Below are positions 10,511 through 22,066 of a DNA stretch of 64,000 nt, piece by piece (within the stretch, counting starts at the first letter, position 1; every line of letters begins with the position of its first letter). Below the pieces are notes generated by a model. That model made no database searches. It was not told the origin of the DNA and worked only from the letters and a program-made list of their open reading frames with translations. The stretch is from Orobanche coerulescens (Eukaryota > Streptophyta > Magnoliopsida > Lamiales > Orobanchaceae), in assembly GCA_033398695.1 (NCBI GenBank), contig CM065819.1, positions 9,845,501 through 9,909,500 on the forward strand, read 5' to 3'. Made by a program: the position numbers and the translations under genes.

Positions 10511-11190
10511 ACCTTGCATGGCAGATTACTACAGACAGAAAACTGGATTGAATGGTGATGAACTCATAAATTCTATGGTGATAAAACCAGTCATCCTCGA
10601 GCATATCATGCAAATAAGGTTTGTGAAAGTTCTATACGTACTAAATGACTATGAGATTCAAAGATACGTATAATCATTACTACACTATCATTCATCTTGA
10701 TCTTCAAGGAAATATTCTAAGTTCCGTTCGTCCTACGTTCCAAAACGCATGATTCCAATGTGTAAAACGTAACAACTAGGTAATATCCGTCTACTGATCA
10801 CAAATTGGTTTGAAGCTGCTTAGGAGTCCACAAACTAAAAAGGTTCAAGGGTTCATACGATGAATAAGTGCCGGAACGCCGAAAGTATCCTTATAACATG
10901 AGATGATCGATTATAAACGAATCTAATAGACTATCAAAACATGATCAAACGTCCTTTAGAACACTACTAATATTGGTGAAGAATCACCTACCTCAAAGTA
11001 GTGAAGAACAAGGAGAAAATCGAAGTAATCCAACGTCGAAGGCTCGAACACCAATCCTTAAATGATCTTCAATCTTCAATCACGAGCTAGGATATTGATA
11101 TGAGGTGTTTAGGATGTAGGAAGTTATGCTCTAAGTGTAAGAATTCGGATGAGAGAGAAGAAAGGACTGAAAATACGAAAAGGATGATGT

Positions 11191-11202
11191 CCTATTTATA
11201 GG
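11191..11202 (-). promoter_or_regulatory. A LTR TATA box
   Basis: CCTATAAATAGG on the sense strand. It begins about 10 bp after the palindrome array at 11506-11213 ends. Probable core promoter of A. Confidence 0.65.
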
Positions 11203-11212
11203 AAATGGTTAT

Positions 11213-11506
11213 TAGCGCGCGCTAGTCCCTGCTCGTAGCGTGCGCTAACGGCTACAGACTTTACTGTATTCAGCACTTAGCGTGCGCTATTCAAATGCCT
11301 GTAGCGTGCGCTAAGGCGTTGACTTGGCTTTTCCCGAAAGCCGTCCAGGTTCATCCAGACACAATCCCACCAAGTTCCCTGGCCAGATCTCACCTACCGC
11401 ACGTCTCAATCAATCTGACCACGCAAAGCGTGCGCTAATGTTCCTTTGTAGCGTGCGCTATGAATCCATGTTAGCGTACGCTGCACATAGCTGATAGCGT
11501 GCGCTA
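11213..11506. repeat. Palindrome array 1, A 3' LTR, promoter side
   Basis: Starts with the perfect palindrome TAGCGCGCGCTA at 11213-11224 and contains further TAGCGTGCGCTA units to 11506. The equivalent in the A 5' LTR is 37497-37790. Confidence 0.9.
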
Positions 11507-11658
11507 CATGCGCAGAATTACAATTTTTAAATCACATACACGAAATCATACGCTCGACAACATCGGATTATGAAATACGGAGAATAATACTCAGACAAAA
11601 GTACAATAATTACATTATCACAAGTTCCGAATACATATCATAAATTTCGAGTATTACA

Positions 11659-11693
11659 TCCTTCCTCCCTAAAAAGAAGTTTCGTCCCGAAAC
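11659..11693 (-). promoter_or_regulatory. A polypurine tract and GTTTCGGGACGAAAC element
   Basis: On the minus strand GTTTCGGGACGAAAC (11693-11679) is followed by TTCTTTTTAGGGAGGAAGGA and then the 3' LTR. The purine run primes plus-strand synthesis. The inverted repeat before it is conserved in A, B, D, F and H. Confidence 0.75.
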
Positions 11694-12086
11694 TTAAGAT
11701 GAAAACAACTCCGGATATCTAGTCTTCATACTGTCCTCTGTTTCCCATGTGGCCTCTTCGACTCCGTGTCGTGACCATTGTACTTTAACCAAGTGTATTA
11801 GTTTATTCCTCAATTGTTTGATCCGACTCTCAAGTATCTTGATTGGTCTCTCTTCGAAGGTGCCGTCATTAGCTATCTCGATCTCGTCGAATTCAATGAC
11901 GTGACTGGGGTCCGGTACATACTTCCGCAATTCGGATACGTGAAACACATTGTGGACGTGACTCAGCGATGGCGGTAAGGCCAACCTGTATGCTAAATCT
12001 CCAACCCTCTCGAGGATCTCGAATGGTCCGATATATCTAGGACTAAGCTTGCCTCTCCTCCCAAAACGGAAAATCCCTCATGTAGG
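11694..12086 (-). pseudogene. pol: A integrase C-terminus and chromodomain-like region
   Basis: This is the 3' end of A pol, cut off from the rest by B. An open stretch of 96 codons (11984-11694) contains [20 protein letters not shown], the conserved end of gypsy integrase, followed by a chromodomain-like segment with [16 protein letters not shown] and a terminal YPELF. Upstream of it the frame is interrupted near 11985 (a stop where relatives read AYRLALPP). The TSD GTAGG (12082-12086) marks the B insertion; the sequence continues at 21764. In chromoviruses this tail is thought to guide integration to heterochromatin. Confidence 0.85.
12082..12086. repeat. Target-site duplication of B (GTAGG)
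   Basis: GTAGG here and at 21759-21763. Removing B and one copy restores the frame seen in uninterrupted B pol (about 14880-14905). Confidence 0.95.
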
Positions 12087-12124
12087 TGTAACACCCCCAA
12101 TATATTCGGGAATATTACAGCGCC

Positions 12125-12149
12125 GTAAATCCTTTACATAAGGATTTAC
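12125..12149 (-). promoter_or_regulatory. U5-terminal hairpin, B 3' LTR
   Basis: Sense GTAAATCCTT-ATGTA-AAGGATTTAC, a perfect 10-bp stem with a 5-nt loop. The 5' LTR copy is at 19418-19442. Confidence 0.8.
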
Positions 12150-13016
12150 AAGGCTGAAGAATTGAATAAGCATAAAAAGGTACTAACGAATGGAAATAAT
12201 GGAATTACAGTACATCAGTTCTGACCAAATACAGAAACAGTACAATTGTTCAACAGAACTCAATATTACATCACCAAATTCAAATCATCACAAACGACTT
12301 CGTACTCGAGTACTTATTGAAATAACGAATAAACGAAAGATAAATAAACCCGGTCGGGACATCACTCTGCACCCTCGTCACCATACAGTTCCAGTGGTTG
12401 TTTCCCCGCTCTCCTGGATCCTGAACACAAACAAAATGTTCACCCCCGAAGGGGTTAGCACAACGATGTTAGTACAAGTACCACAACATATTATTCATAT
12501 CTCACGAAGAATAATAATAACGTAAACGATAAAATGCCAACGAGTCTTCTCCTACGAGAAACTCAAACATAACATACACAACTGATAATCACAACATGAT
12601 ATCAATACATACACATGGTAATTCCATCGATCCAGCGTTCACTGCCTAGAACCCACGATGATCCCGTCAGACCAACCCGTGGTGGAAAAACCCGTCCGAT
12701 GATCCAGCGCACGCTAGCATAGATCCCCCGATGATCCCGTCGGACCAACACGAGGTGGACACACAATAACGACATACATGCACGACAATATGTATAACAA
12801 CAATACATAAAACAATTAAGGTACTTGCCTCGATTTGAAGACAATAACAATACTTCCACGAAAATGAACACTCGAAGATCGTCCTCCTCAATCAATCACG
12901 TAACGAGACCAAACCTTAACAAAAGAAATGATATGGGATTTATCTCACGTCGTATGAATGTTTAACAATTCGATTAACAGTCAAAAGTTCATAAACTGCA
13001 ATCTGCGCGAATAGCT

Positions 13017-13231
13017 TAGCGCACGCTAAGTACTCTGTGTAACGTGCGTTACGTCTGCCCGATAGCGCACGCAAACAACAAAGCCTAGCGCACGCTAACG
13101 ATGCATGGTCGATTACTTCGCGGCCGGTCAATGACTTCGTCGATGGTCTAGCGTCGTTACGTACCAAGCGTAGCGCCGCGCTAACTAGTGCTCGATAGCG
13201 CCGCGTTAAATTGCATAGCATAGCGTGCGCT
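13017..13231. repeat. Palindrome array 2, B 3' LTR
   Basis: Units start at 13017, 13040, 13063 and 13086, exactly 23 bp apart. The remaining units are altered relative to the B 5' LTR copy (20309-20525), for example GCGCCGCGCTAA in place of GCGCACGCTAA. Confidence 0.9.
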
Positions 13232-14050
13232 ATCTATGCATGGCGCTTTCTTTGAAAGCGATGCTTGTTCTTGCCATGATAGAAACAATGAAATCTTGCG
13301 TGATAATTCATGTTACTTCCATGAATACCATGTTCATACTCTTATGAATGATTTTACGGATAAAGACAACTTCGGATTCAAGGGTATGCATACCAATATA
13401 AAATCATATTCTATTCCGACTTCAAATATTCATACGACAATACGAAAAGCTTAACGGTTTATATCAACACCTCTATATCAATCCATCTTATCATACTGAA
13501 GTTGATAAACGTCCTATATATATTAGATAAATCCTTCCATGATCAAACCTTTAGATTTATCTAACAATAAGGATGTTAACGTCTAGTCCAAGATTACTAT
13601 GAAATCATCTATTAGATTCGGTTTACCAATGATAGAAGCTTCTCTTCACATATTCAGTGTACTAAGATTCGAATCATGATGATTATAATCAGGGTATTTA
13701 AGGCTTATTCATCTCACTATCCCAAACATGATATACTTGGATAATTCATCTATGAAAATCCATATCTTGTTAACATGATCATCCAAATCGTTAGAATCCA
13801 ACTCTAAGTCTGGAGATAGATTGAACATACCTTAAAATGACGAAATCACTGAACCGTAAGGTAGAATCCAACTCCGGTTGGTTGTATGCCCTTCCAAGGT
13901 GCTATTCCACTTCCATGAACATTCCACGTGATAACCAATGTATAAACATCAACAATATGTGTTCTAAGTGTATAGGAGTATTACTACAACTCTCTTAACT
14001 CTCAAGATTGAGGAAAGTGCGAAAGAAATGCAAGCCAACACGGTTGATGT

Positions 14051-14060
14051 CCCATTTATA
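14051..14060 (-). promoter_or_regulatory. B LTR TATA box
   Basis: TATAAATGGG on the sense strand, about 22 bp downstream of the palindrome array at 14308-14083. The sister copy is near 21346-21355. Confidence 0.6.
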
Positions 14061-14082
14061 ATATTCTGCATTATTGACAAGT

Positions 14083-14308
14083 TAGCGCACGCTACTAAGC
14101 ATCCCTTAGCGTGCGCTAATAATGGTTGACTTCAGAATTTGTCCGGGTGCGTCAGCGGGAATCTTATCCGGACCCATGTCCCGGCTGGCGCATGTGTTAG
14201 CCGTCCCGTTCAATAATTGAGTCCTTAGCGCACGTTACTCCTACCTGCATAGCGTGCGCTAATAATGGCCCGATAGCGCGCGTTAAGATACATTCTTAGC
14301 GTGCGCTA
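14083..14308. repeat. Palindrome array 1, B 3' LTR, promoter side
   Basis: TAGCGCACGCTA and TAGCGTGCGCTA units in two pairs, separated by about 110 bp without the motif. The sister array is at 21377-21602. Confidence 0.88.
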
Positions 14309-14464
14309 TCACAAGGTTGCTTGAGCAATTTTGCATGTTTCTATACTTATGCATAATGATATTAATGCACTAAATATCATACTCCAATAATCAAAATCAC
14401 CAATCCAAAATAATACATGGTTTGAATACAGATGAGATACACTGTAATAAATCCGGATATTACA

Positions 14465-14499
14465 TACTCTCCTACTAAAAAGGAGTTTTGTCCCGAAAC
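14465..14499 (-). promoter_or_regulatory. B polypurine tract and conserved inverted repeat
   Basis: On the minus strand GTTTCGGGACAAAAC (14499-14485, one arm mutated) is followed by TCCTTTTTAGTAGGAGAGTA and the LTR. Confidence 0.65.
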
Positions 14500-15761
14500 T
14501 CAAGACGAAAATAACTCGGGATATCTAGACTTCATATCATCTTCTGTTTCCCAGGTGGCTTCTTCCGTTCCATGACGTGACCACTAAACTTTGACCAAAA
14601 CGATTGATTTGTTCTTCAGTTGCTTAACTCGACTCTCGAGTATCTTGACCGGTCTTTCTTCAAACGTCCGATCCTGTTCGACTTCGATCTCGCTGAAATC
14701 AATGATATGACTGGGATCTGGTATATACTTCCGTAACTGGGATACGTGGAACACGTTATGAACATGGCACAAGGACGGCGGCAATGCTAATCTGTATGCC
14801 AACTCCCCAACTCTCTCGAGGATCTCAAATGGTCCGATATATCTCGGACTCAGCTTTCCTTTTCTTCCGAAACGAAAAATTCCCCGAGTAGGAGAAACCT
14901 TCAAAAGTACATGGTCTCTGATGTTGAACTCCAATGGCGACGACGTGCGTCCGCATAGGATTCTGGAGAATGCAGGCGGTCAATGACCTTTCACGAATTA
15001 ACGCAATCTACTCTCGAGTCTTCTCGATCAACTCAGTTACATTCGATCAAGTCCAATGAATCGTCCCGAGATAGGGCGATCTGCATCTCCTTCCGTATAA
15101 TGCCTCAAACGGTGCCATCTTAATAGAAGCATGCCAACTATTGTTGTAGGTAAATTCAATCAACGGTAGATGAACTTCCCAATCGTTTGACCAATCTAAG
15201 GCAAAGGCCCTTAGCATGTCTTCCACCGTTTGTATAGTTCTCTCTGATTGTCCGTCTGTCTGCGGGTGGTAAGCTGTACTGAAGTTCAATTCGGTCCCCA
15301 AGGCCTTATGAACTGCTTTCCAAAAGTGAGACACAAAACGGCCGTCTCGATCAGAAACAATGGTCTTCGGCGTACCATGCACTCGAACTATCTCCGAAAT
15401 AAAGACTCGAGCCAACCTCTCTGGTCCCCACGTATCCTTAATGCCTAGAAAATGAGTTGATTTGGTTAAACGATCAACTATCACCCAAATCATGTTCATT
15501 CCTGTCCTGGTTTTCGGCATATTAGTGATAAAGTCCATCGATATGTCCTCCCACTTCCATTCAGGAATCGTGAGCGGCTTCAACATTCCAGCAGGCCGTT
15601 GATGCTCGATCTTAACCTGCTGACAAGTCAAGCATTTCGAAACATAGTCCGCTACGTCTTTCTTCATGTTGCCCCACGGAAGTTACGCTTCAAGTCCTTA
15701 TACATTTCTTGGTGCCCGGGTGGATAGAATAGGGCGAACTATGAGCTTCCTTCATAATCGT
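14500..15761 (-). pseudogene. pol: B integrase and chromodomain-like tail, broken
   Basis: Minus-strand integrase in pieces. The segment 15667-15047 (206 codons) contains CLTCQQVK (the CxxC of the zinc-binding N-domain), then the catalytic core with acidic residues in SMDFITNMP, SDRDGRF and [14 protein letters not shown], the D, D and E of the DDE triad. The frame then breaks near 15046 and resumes at 14934-14584 with the C-terminal domain ([29 protein letters not shown]). A TAG near 14582 replaces the Gln codon of VQWSRHG, so the chromodomain-like tail is cut off. Upstream, the part linking to RNase H (15668-15761) is also out of frame. Confidence 0.9.
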
Positions 15762-16981
15762 CTATTTCAGAACATCAACATCGGGAACGCAGAGTCGGTT
15801 CTGAAATCTCAAAACTCCATCGTCATGAATTATGAATCCGGGGGCCTTTCCTTGGATCACTTCATCACGTAACTGAATCATCAGAGGATCATCTGCCTGT
15901 TTAGATTTGATTCCTTCGGTTAATGATGAAGTTATCTCCATCACGCACAGTTGTCCTTGGACTCTTTGTAACCACACCTCAATTCCTTCACGAATCATCT
16001 CTCGTTGCAGGCTAAGTTGGGAGGTCAGCGTCTCCAGCATCTGAATAGAGACAGGCTTGCGGCTAAGTGCATCGGCCACTACATTTGCTTTGCCTGGATG
16101 ATATAAAATCTCCAAGTCATAGTCCTTAATCAGTTCCAACCATCTTCTTTGCCGCATGTTCAACTCTTTCTGACTCAATATGTACTTGAGACTCTTATGA
16201 TCCGTAAAGATCTGACAGTGAGCCCCGTACAGATAATGCCTCCAAATCTTCAAGGCAAAAACCACTGCTGCTAGCTCCAAATCATGTGTCGGGTAACTCA
16301 CTTCATAAGGTTTCAGTTGTCGTGACGCATAAGCGATCACCTTATCATTCTGCATCAACACGCACCCAAGTCCTTGGTTCGAAGCATCACTGTAAACTAT
16401 GAATCCTTCAGTTCCCTGCGGAAGTGATAGAATTGGTGCCGTCGTCAATCTCTTCTTCAATTCATCAAAGCTAATCTGACACGATTCATTCCACTCAAAC
16501 TTTTGAGTTTTCTGTAGGAGTTGAGTAAGTGGGCGGGAGACTTTAGAAAACCCTTCCACGAATCGACGATAGTATCCAGCAAGTCCTAAGAAGCTTCGGA
16601 CCTCTTTCACGTTCTTTAGAGGCTTCCAATCCAATATTGCTTCGATCTTCTGAGGATCTACTCGGACTCCTCTAGCTGACACCACATGGCCGAGGAACAT
16701 TACTTCCTTTAGCCAGAATTCACACTTAGAAAGTTTGGCGTATAATTGTTCATTTCTCAAAAGTCCCAATACAATCCGCAAATGTTGCGCATGTTCTTCC
16801 GGACTCTTAGAATACACCAGAATGTCATCAATAAATACGACCACAAATTTATCCAAAAATTCAATGAACACACGGTTCATCAATTGCATAAATACAGCAG
16901 GTGCGTTAGTGAGACCAAACGGCATCACCACAAACTCATAATGCCGTAGCGAGTTACGAATGCGATTTGAACATCGATTCC
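15762..16981 (-). pseudogene. pol: B reverse transcriptase C-half and RNase H
   Basis: The long open segment 16931-15762 (389 codons) starts at [20 protein letters not shown] and carries the polymerase active site [12 protein letters not shown] (FIDD form of YxDD), then [16 protein letters not shown] and [17 protein letters not shown]. RNase H follows with [28 protein letters not shown] and [10 protein letters not shown], showing its acidic active-site residues, and the linker ends in [13 protein letters not shown]. The joint with the upstream segment (16932-16981) is frameshifted. The open segment itself looks well preserved. Confidence 0.92.
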
Positions 16982-17859
16982 TTAATCCTCGGTGATGGTA
17001 TCCCGATCTCGGATCAATTTTAGAAAATACCGTTGCCCCTTGCGGTGGTCAAACAGATCATCAATCCGTGGCAACGGATACTTGTTCTTAATCGTCATCT
17101 TGTTCGGCTCTCGATAGTCAATACACGATCGGAGCGATCCATCCTTCTTTCGGACGAAAAGAACTGGCGCTCCCGAGTGGCAGCTTGGTGAATATAGCCC
17201 TTGTCCAAGAACTCCTCCACCGCTTCTTGATTCGTACATCTCAGTAGGTGCCATACGATACGGCGCCTTAGAAATTGGTGTCGCTCCGGGTTCCAGCTCA
17301 ATGGTAAATTCCACATCCCTTCGTGGAGGTAGTCCAGGTAACTCGTCAGGAAACACATCTGGAAATTCGTTCACAACAGGAATGGATGAAAGTTCCACAA
17401 TTTCGTCTTCTTTCTTCATTGCGTAACACGGTGCATCTGACCACTGTTTTAACAATTTGACAGCTTTCATCGCCTTGATCAATTTCCCTGAGCTTCCCGG
17501 TTTCCATCCCTCAAACAAAATTTCGGAACCATCGTCAGCGATCAGCGAGATATTCCTCCTTCGGTAGTTCACAATTGCTCCATATCGATTAAGCCAATCG
17601 TCTCCGAGTATCAGGTCGTCTCCTTGCATTTCTATCACGATCAGGTTTGAGAGCCACTCTCTGCCTCCAAATGATACAGGGAAATTTCTAGTTTCTAAAT
17701 TGCCGACAATCCTCTCTCCACTCGGTAAACCAACCACATAAGGTTCACAAGCATGAAAACCGGAAATATTCAAACGATTTACACAAGACAAAGATATGAA
17801 AGAATGTGTAGCTCCTGTATCAAATAAAACGCTAACTGGCTGGGAAAGGATGCGGGCGA
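16982..17859 (-). pseudogene. pol: B protease end and reverse transcriptase N-half
   Basis: The open segment 17791-16982 (269 codons) begins in the protease just after the active-site region (frame broken near 17860) with [20 protein letters not shown] and [10 protein letters not shown]. It continues through [22 protein letters not shown] and the reverse transcriptase entry [20 protein letters not shown] to IDDLFD. A local shift garbles the stretch after MYE (about 17160-17240), where relatives read [13 protein letters not shown]. The last residues before 16982 are again out of frame. Confidence 0.85.
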
Positions 17860-19144
17860 TTACGATGCGACAGCAATGACATCACGATCGTCTGTCATCC
17901 TCATCTCGTACAGACGTGGGGGAGCAAATCCGGCACTCGATGTCCCCTTTCGGTCCCAGTGTCCTCTGCCTCGCCCGCGGCCAAAATTCTGAGGCATCTG
18001 AACACTTTGTTGCGTCTGTGGAATACTGGCCTCATACGGGTATTTGTGGTGTACGGGCTCTGAAAGACTTTGCAGCCTCTTCACAAAACACCGCCCGATG
18101 TCCCTCTCGTCCACAATCAAAACAAATCACGGCAGGAAGGGGGCAATTCCGTCGATAGTGCCCCGTCTGGGCGCAGTTAAAGCATTTCCTGGTAACATCA
18201 GTAATAGCTGATGTCGTTCCGAAGTTCTTTACGCTCCTAGCTGGGTGCGGAGATTTCTTGAAAGAATGGAAAGATGACTGGGCCTTACGGGGCCCGCTGT
18301 TTTTGTGCTCTGTAAAAGTACCAGAGATTTTCTGTTTCTTGGTTTCCGCAAATTTCTCCATGGCTGCTTCCTTGATCTCATATGCCAACGCCTTATCCTG
18401 GTATTGGCGGAGTGTGGTACATTCGAATCTGGACATGTACCTCTGAACTTCTGGTTTCATTCTTATATTGAAATGAATCATCATTTCTGCATCTGTTCTG
18501 ACCAGATGTCGAACAAATGCCAGCTGCTGGTTAAACGTCTTGATCGCCTGGGATACTGGCACATCAGAAGGGTGAGCGGAGAAAAACTCCCGAACATTGG
18601 CTTCCCTCACAGGACGAGGGCAATACTGGGCTTCCATCATCAATCTAAACTCTGTCCAATCGGCATCATGGTCTATCGGCCGGATGGCTTCCCACCATTC
18701 GGACGCTTCCCCTATCAGAAAATATTGAGCGATAGAGGCTCTGCAGTCGTCACAGGCGGTTGATTCCGGCAAAGATTTTCTCCAGCTCCTTTAACCAATG
18801 ATCCCAGGTGGGAGTCTCAGAAATACCGTCGAATTTGGGTGGTTGCATCTTCGCCACCTCTTGCAGCCACCAGTCACCTTGATTTTCCATATCTAGGATC
18901 CCTTGTTGTCTCTCTCCCTGCTGTAGTCCCACCGCCACTTGCATTCGGTCCACGACACAGGCGGCCCAGGTCATCTGGTTCACCACTTGACGAAGGATCT
19001 CTGTACAGCAGGATCTGGTTCATTATTAATAGATTGTTGCGGCTACTTTGAGCTATGACTGCCTTTGGTTAGAAGGCGACGCTTCCCTTCGGCATTTCTC
19101 CGTCGCGTCCGACCGCGACCACGTCCACGTCCGCCTCTCAACAT
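17860..19144 (-). pseudogene. gag: B gag, broken by frameshifts
   Basis: The start is the ATG at 19144-19142, by comparison with A (same MLRGGRGRGRGR N-terminus). One frame covers 18986-18750 (PPKFDGISETPTWDHWLKEL), a second covers 18772-18032 (ASEWWEAIRPIDHDADWTEF, QYCPRPVREANVREFFSAH, RFECTTLRQYQDKALAYE). Two CCHC zinc knuckles are present: CFNCAQTGHYRRNC and CFDCGREGHRAVFC. A further shift near 18030 leads into 18120-17860 before the protease. Gag would form the virus-like particle and bind element RNA. Confidence 0.88.
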
Positions 19145-19362
19145 ACTGTAAGCATACATACTCAATATACAGGAAACAACATCGTTCTAATATTCGAGTG
19201 TAAAGAGACACAACATGAAAAGAACAAGATAGAGTTTAGGAACTTACAACCACTGTTCGCATGAAGACGTAGGCAGTGCAGTGATGTCATTCACGGCCGG
19301 TTACCCCAAAAGACATAAATGACCCCTATTTTAACCCAATGGCCAAGATATCCATAATCTTA

Positions 19363-19374
19363 GCTCCGATACCA
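19363..19374 (-). promoter_or_regulatory. B primer-binding site
   Basis: TGGTATCGGAGC on the minus strand, five bases from the 5' LTR start at 19380. Initiator-Met tRNA type. Confidence 0.92.
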
Positions 19375-20308
19375 TATTCTGTAACACCCCCAATATATTC
19401 GGGAATATTACAGCGCCGTAAATCCTTTACATAAGGATTTACAAGGCTGAAGAATTGAATAAGCATAAAAAGGTACTAACGAATGGAAATAATGGAATTA
19501 CAGTACATCAGTTCTGACCAAATACAGAAACAGTACAATTGTTCAACAGAACTCAATATTACATCACCAAATTCAAATCATCACAAACGACTTCGTACTC
19601 GAGTACTTATTGAAATAACGAATAAACGAAAGATAAATAAACCCGGTCGGGACATCACTATGCACCCTCGTCACCATACAGTTCCAGTGGTTGTTTCCCC
19701 GCTCTCCTGGATCCTGAACACAAACAAAATGTTCACCCCCGAAGGGGTTAGCACAACGATGCTAGTACAAGTACCACACCATATTATTCATATCTCACGA
19801 AGAATAATAATAACGTAAACGATAAAATGCCAACGAGTCTTCTCCTACGAGAAACTCAAACATAACATACACAACTGATAATCACAACATGATATCAATA
19901 CATACACATGGTAATTCCATCGATCCAGCGTTCACTGCCTAGAATCCACGATGATCCCGTCAGACCAACCCGTGGTGGAAAAACCCGTCCGATGATCCAG
20001 CGCACGCTAGCATAGATCCCCCGATGATCCCGTCGGACCAACACGAGGTGGACACACAATAACGATATACATGCACGACAATATGTATAACAACAATACA
20101 TAAAACAATTAAGGTACTTGCCTCGATTTGAAGATAATAACAATACTTCCACGAAAATGAACACTCGAAGATCGTCCTCCTCAATCAATCACGTAACGAG
20201 ACCAAACCTTAACAAAAGAAATGATATAGGATTTATCTCACGTCGTATGAATGTTTAACAATTCGATTAACGGTCAAAAGTTCATAAACTGCAATCTGCC
20301 CGAATAGC

Positions 20309-20525
20309 TTAGCGCACGCTAAGTACTCTGTGTAACGTGCGTTACGTCTGCCCGATATCGCACGCAAACAACAAAGCCTAGCGCACGCTAACGATGCATG
20401 GTCAGTACTTCACTGACCAGTCAACTGACTCGTCTGATGGTCTAGCGTACGTTACGTACCAAACATAGCGCACGCTAACTAGTGCTCGATAGCGCACGTT
20501 AATTTGCATAGCATAGCGTGCGCTA
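20309..20525. repeat. Palindrome array 2, B 5' LTR
   Basis: Cleaner version of 13017-13231. The units are mostly TAGCGCACGCTA-like with the 23-bp pitch retained at the start. Confidence 0.88.
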
Positions 20526-21376
20526 TCTATGCATGGCAGTTTACTGCTGAACAGTAAACTGTTCTTGCCATGATAGAAACAATGAAATCTTGCGTGATAA
20601 TTCATGTTACTTCCATGAATACCATGTTCATACTCTTATGAATGATTTTACGGATAAAGACAACTTCGGATTCAAGGGTATGCATACCAATATAAAATCA
20701 TATTCTATTCCGACTTCAAATCTTCATACGACAATACGAAAAGCTTAACGGTTGATATCAACACCTCTATATCAATCCATATTATCATACTGAAGTTGAT
20801 AAACGTCCTATATATATTAGATAAATCCTTCCATGATCAAACCTTTAGATTTATCTAACAATAAGGATGTTAACGTCTAGTCCAAGATTACTATGAAATC
20901 ATCTATTAGATTCGGTTTACCAATGATAGAAGCTTCTCTTCACATATTCAGTGTACTAAGATTCGAATCATGATGATTATAATCAGGGTATTTAAGGCTT
21001 ATTCATCTCACTATCCCAAATATGATATACTTGGATAATTCATCTATGAAAATCCATATCTTGTTAACATGATCATCCAAATCGTTAGAATCCAACTCTA
21101 AGTCTGGAGATAGATTGAACATACCTTAAAATGACGAAATCACTGAACCGTAAGGTAGAATCCAACTCCGGTTGGTTGTATGCCCTTCCAAGGTGCTATT
21201 CCACATCCATGAACATTCCACGTGATAACCAATGTATAAACATCAACAATATGTGTTCTAAGTGTATAGGAGTATTACTACAACTCTCTTAACTCTCAAG
21301 ATTGAGGAAAGTGCGAAAGAAATGCAAGCCAACACGGTTGATGTCCCATTTATAATATTCTGCATTATTGACAAGT

Positions 21377-21602
21377 TAGCGCACGCTACTAAGCATCCCT
21401 TAGCGTGCGCTAATAATGGTTGACTTTAGAATTTGTCCGGGTGCGTCAGCGGGAATCTTATCCGGACCCATGTCCCGGCTGGCGCATGTGTTAGCCGTCC
21501 CGTTCAATAATTGAGTCCTTAGCGCACGTTACTCCTACCTGCATAGCGTGCGCTAATAATGGCCCGATAGCGCGCGTTAAGATACATTCTTAGCATGCGC
21601 TA
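21377..21602. repeat. Palindrome array 1, B 5' LTR
   Basis: Sister of 14083-14308. The last unit is TAGCATGCGCTA instead of TAGCGTGCGCTA. Confidence 0.88.
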
Positions 21603-21763
21603 GCACAAGGTTGCTTGAGCAATTTTGCATGATTCTATACTTATGCATAATGATATTAATGCACTAAATATCATACTCCAATAATCAAAATCACCAATCC
21701 AAAATAATACATGGTTTGAATACAGATGAGATACACTGTAATAAATCCGGATATTACAGTAGG

Positions 21764-22066
21764 AGACACCTTCAATAGTACATGGTCCCCAGCGTCGAAC
21801 TCTAGAGGACGACGACGTACGTCTGCATAAGATTTTTGTCGACTCTGGGCAGTCAACAGTCTTTCTCGAATCAAAGTTATCTTCTCTTGAGTCTGAATTA
21901 TCAATTACGGTTCCGTCCCGATCAAATCCGAAGAATCATCCCAACACAGGGGTGATCGGCATCTTCTCCCATACAAAGCTTCAAGTGGTGCCATCTTAAT
22001 CGAAGCATGCCAACTATTATTGTAAGTGAATTCAATCAAGGGCAAGTGAACTTCCCAATCAGTTGA
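21764..22066 (-). pseudogene. pol: A integrase, segment before the B insertion
   Basis: Continuation of A integrase after the TAG at about 22066 (a Trp codon in B's LDWSNDWEVHLP). The minus-strand translation gives [20 protein letters not shown] and, after another in-frame stop, a 77-codon stretch with AQSRQKSYADVRRRPLEF and DHVLLKVSPT. It ends exactly at the B TSD; the remainder is at 12086-11694. Confidence 0.85.

Larger units (their letters stand above)
9279..11658 (-). repeat. A 3' LTR (2,380 bp)
   Basis: TGTAACACCCCGAG to GAGTATTACA in plus orientation. It is uninterrupted and serves as the empty-site reference for the C insertion (continuous GATCGTACAACGTAC near 9920). It carries the same ordered signals as A0: arrays at 10296-10510 and 11213-11506, TATA at 11191-11202, GAGGCAAGTA at 10113-10102 and a U5 hairpin at 9316-9340. 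Confidence 0.95.
12087..14464 (-). repeat. B 3' LTR (2,378 bp)
   Basis: TGTAACACCCCC to GGATATTACA. It contains a U5 hairpin (12125-12149), a CCCC-UUCG-GGGG hairpin (about 12445-12457), a GATCCCGTC-containing tandem unit (about 12617-12765), GAGGCAAGTA (12833-12822), array 2 (13017-13231), TATA (14051-14060) and array 1 (14083-14308). Confidence 0.95.
12087..21758 (-). mobile_element. B: Ty3/gypsy chromovirus-like element nested in A
   Basis: Complete minus-strand element of about 9.67 kb: 3' LTR 12087-14464, internal 14465-19379, 5' LTR 19380-21758, TSD GTAGG. It is a sister family to A with similar gene order and pol. Its LTRs share architecture and many short segments with A but not overall identity. 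The LTR pair differs at about a dozen scattered positions that I noticed plus one dense cluster at 13110-13270. The coding region has several frameshifts and stops. Confidence 0.95.
19380..21758 (-). repeat. B 5' LTR (2,379 bp)
   Basis: Near-identical to 12087-14464 apart from scattered substitutions and the cluster corresponding to 20400-20570. It contains arrays 20309-20525 and 21377-21602. Confidence 0.95.

Noticed and set aside
15248..15448. Plus-strand frames over the gag-pol regions of A and B
   Set aside because: They are antisense shadows of gag-pol on the minus strand.
12087..19380. B as a segmental duplication of A
   Set aside because: B has its own LTRs and TSD, differs from A along its length, and interrupts A's integrase frame at GTAGG.
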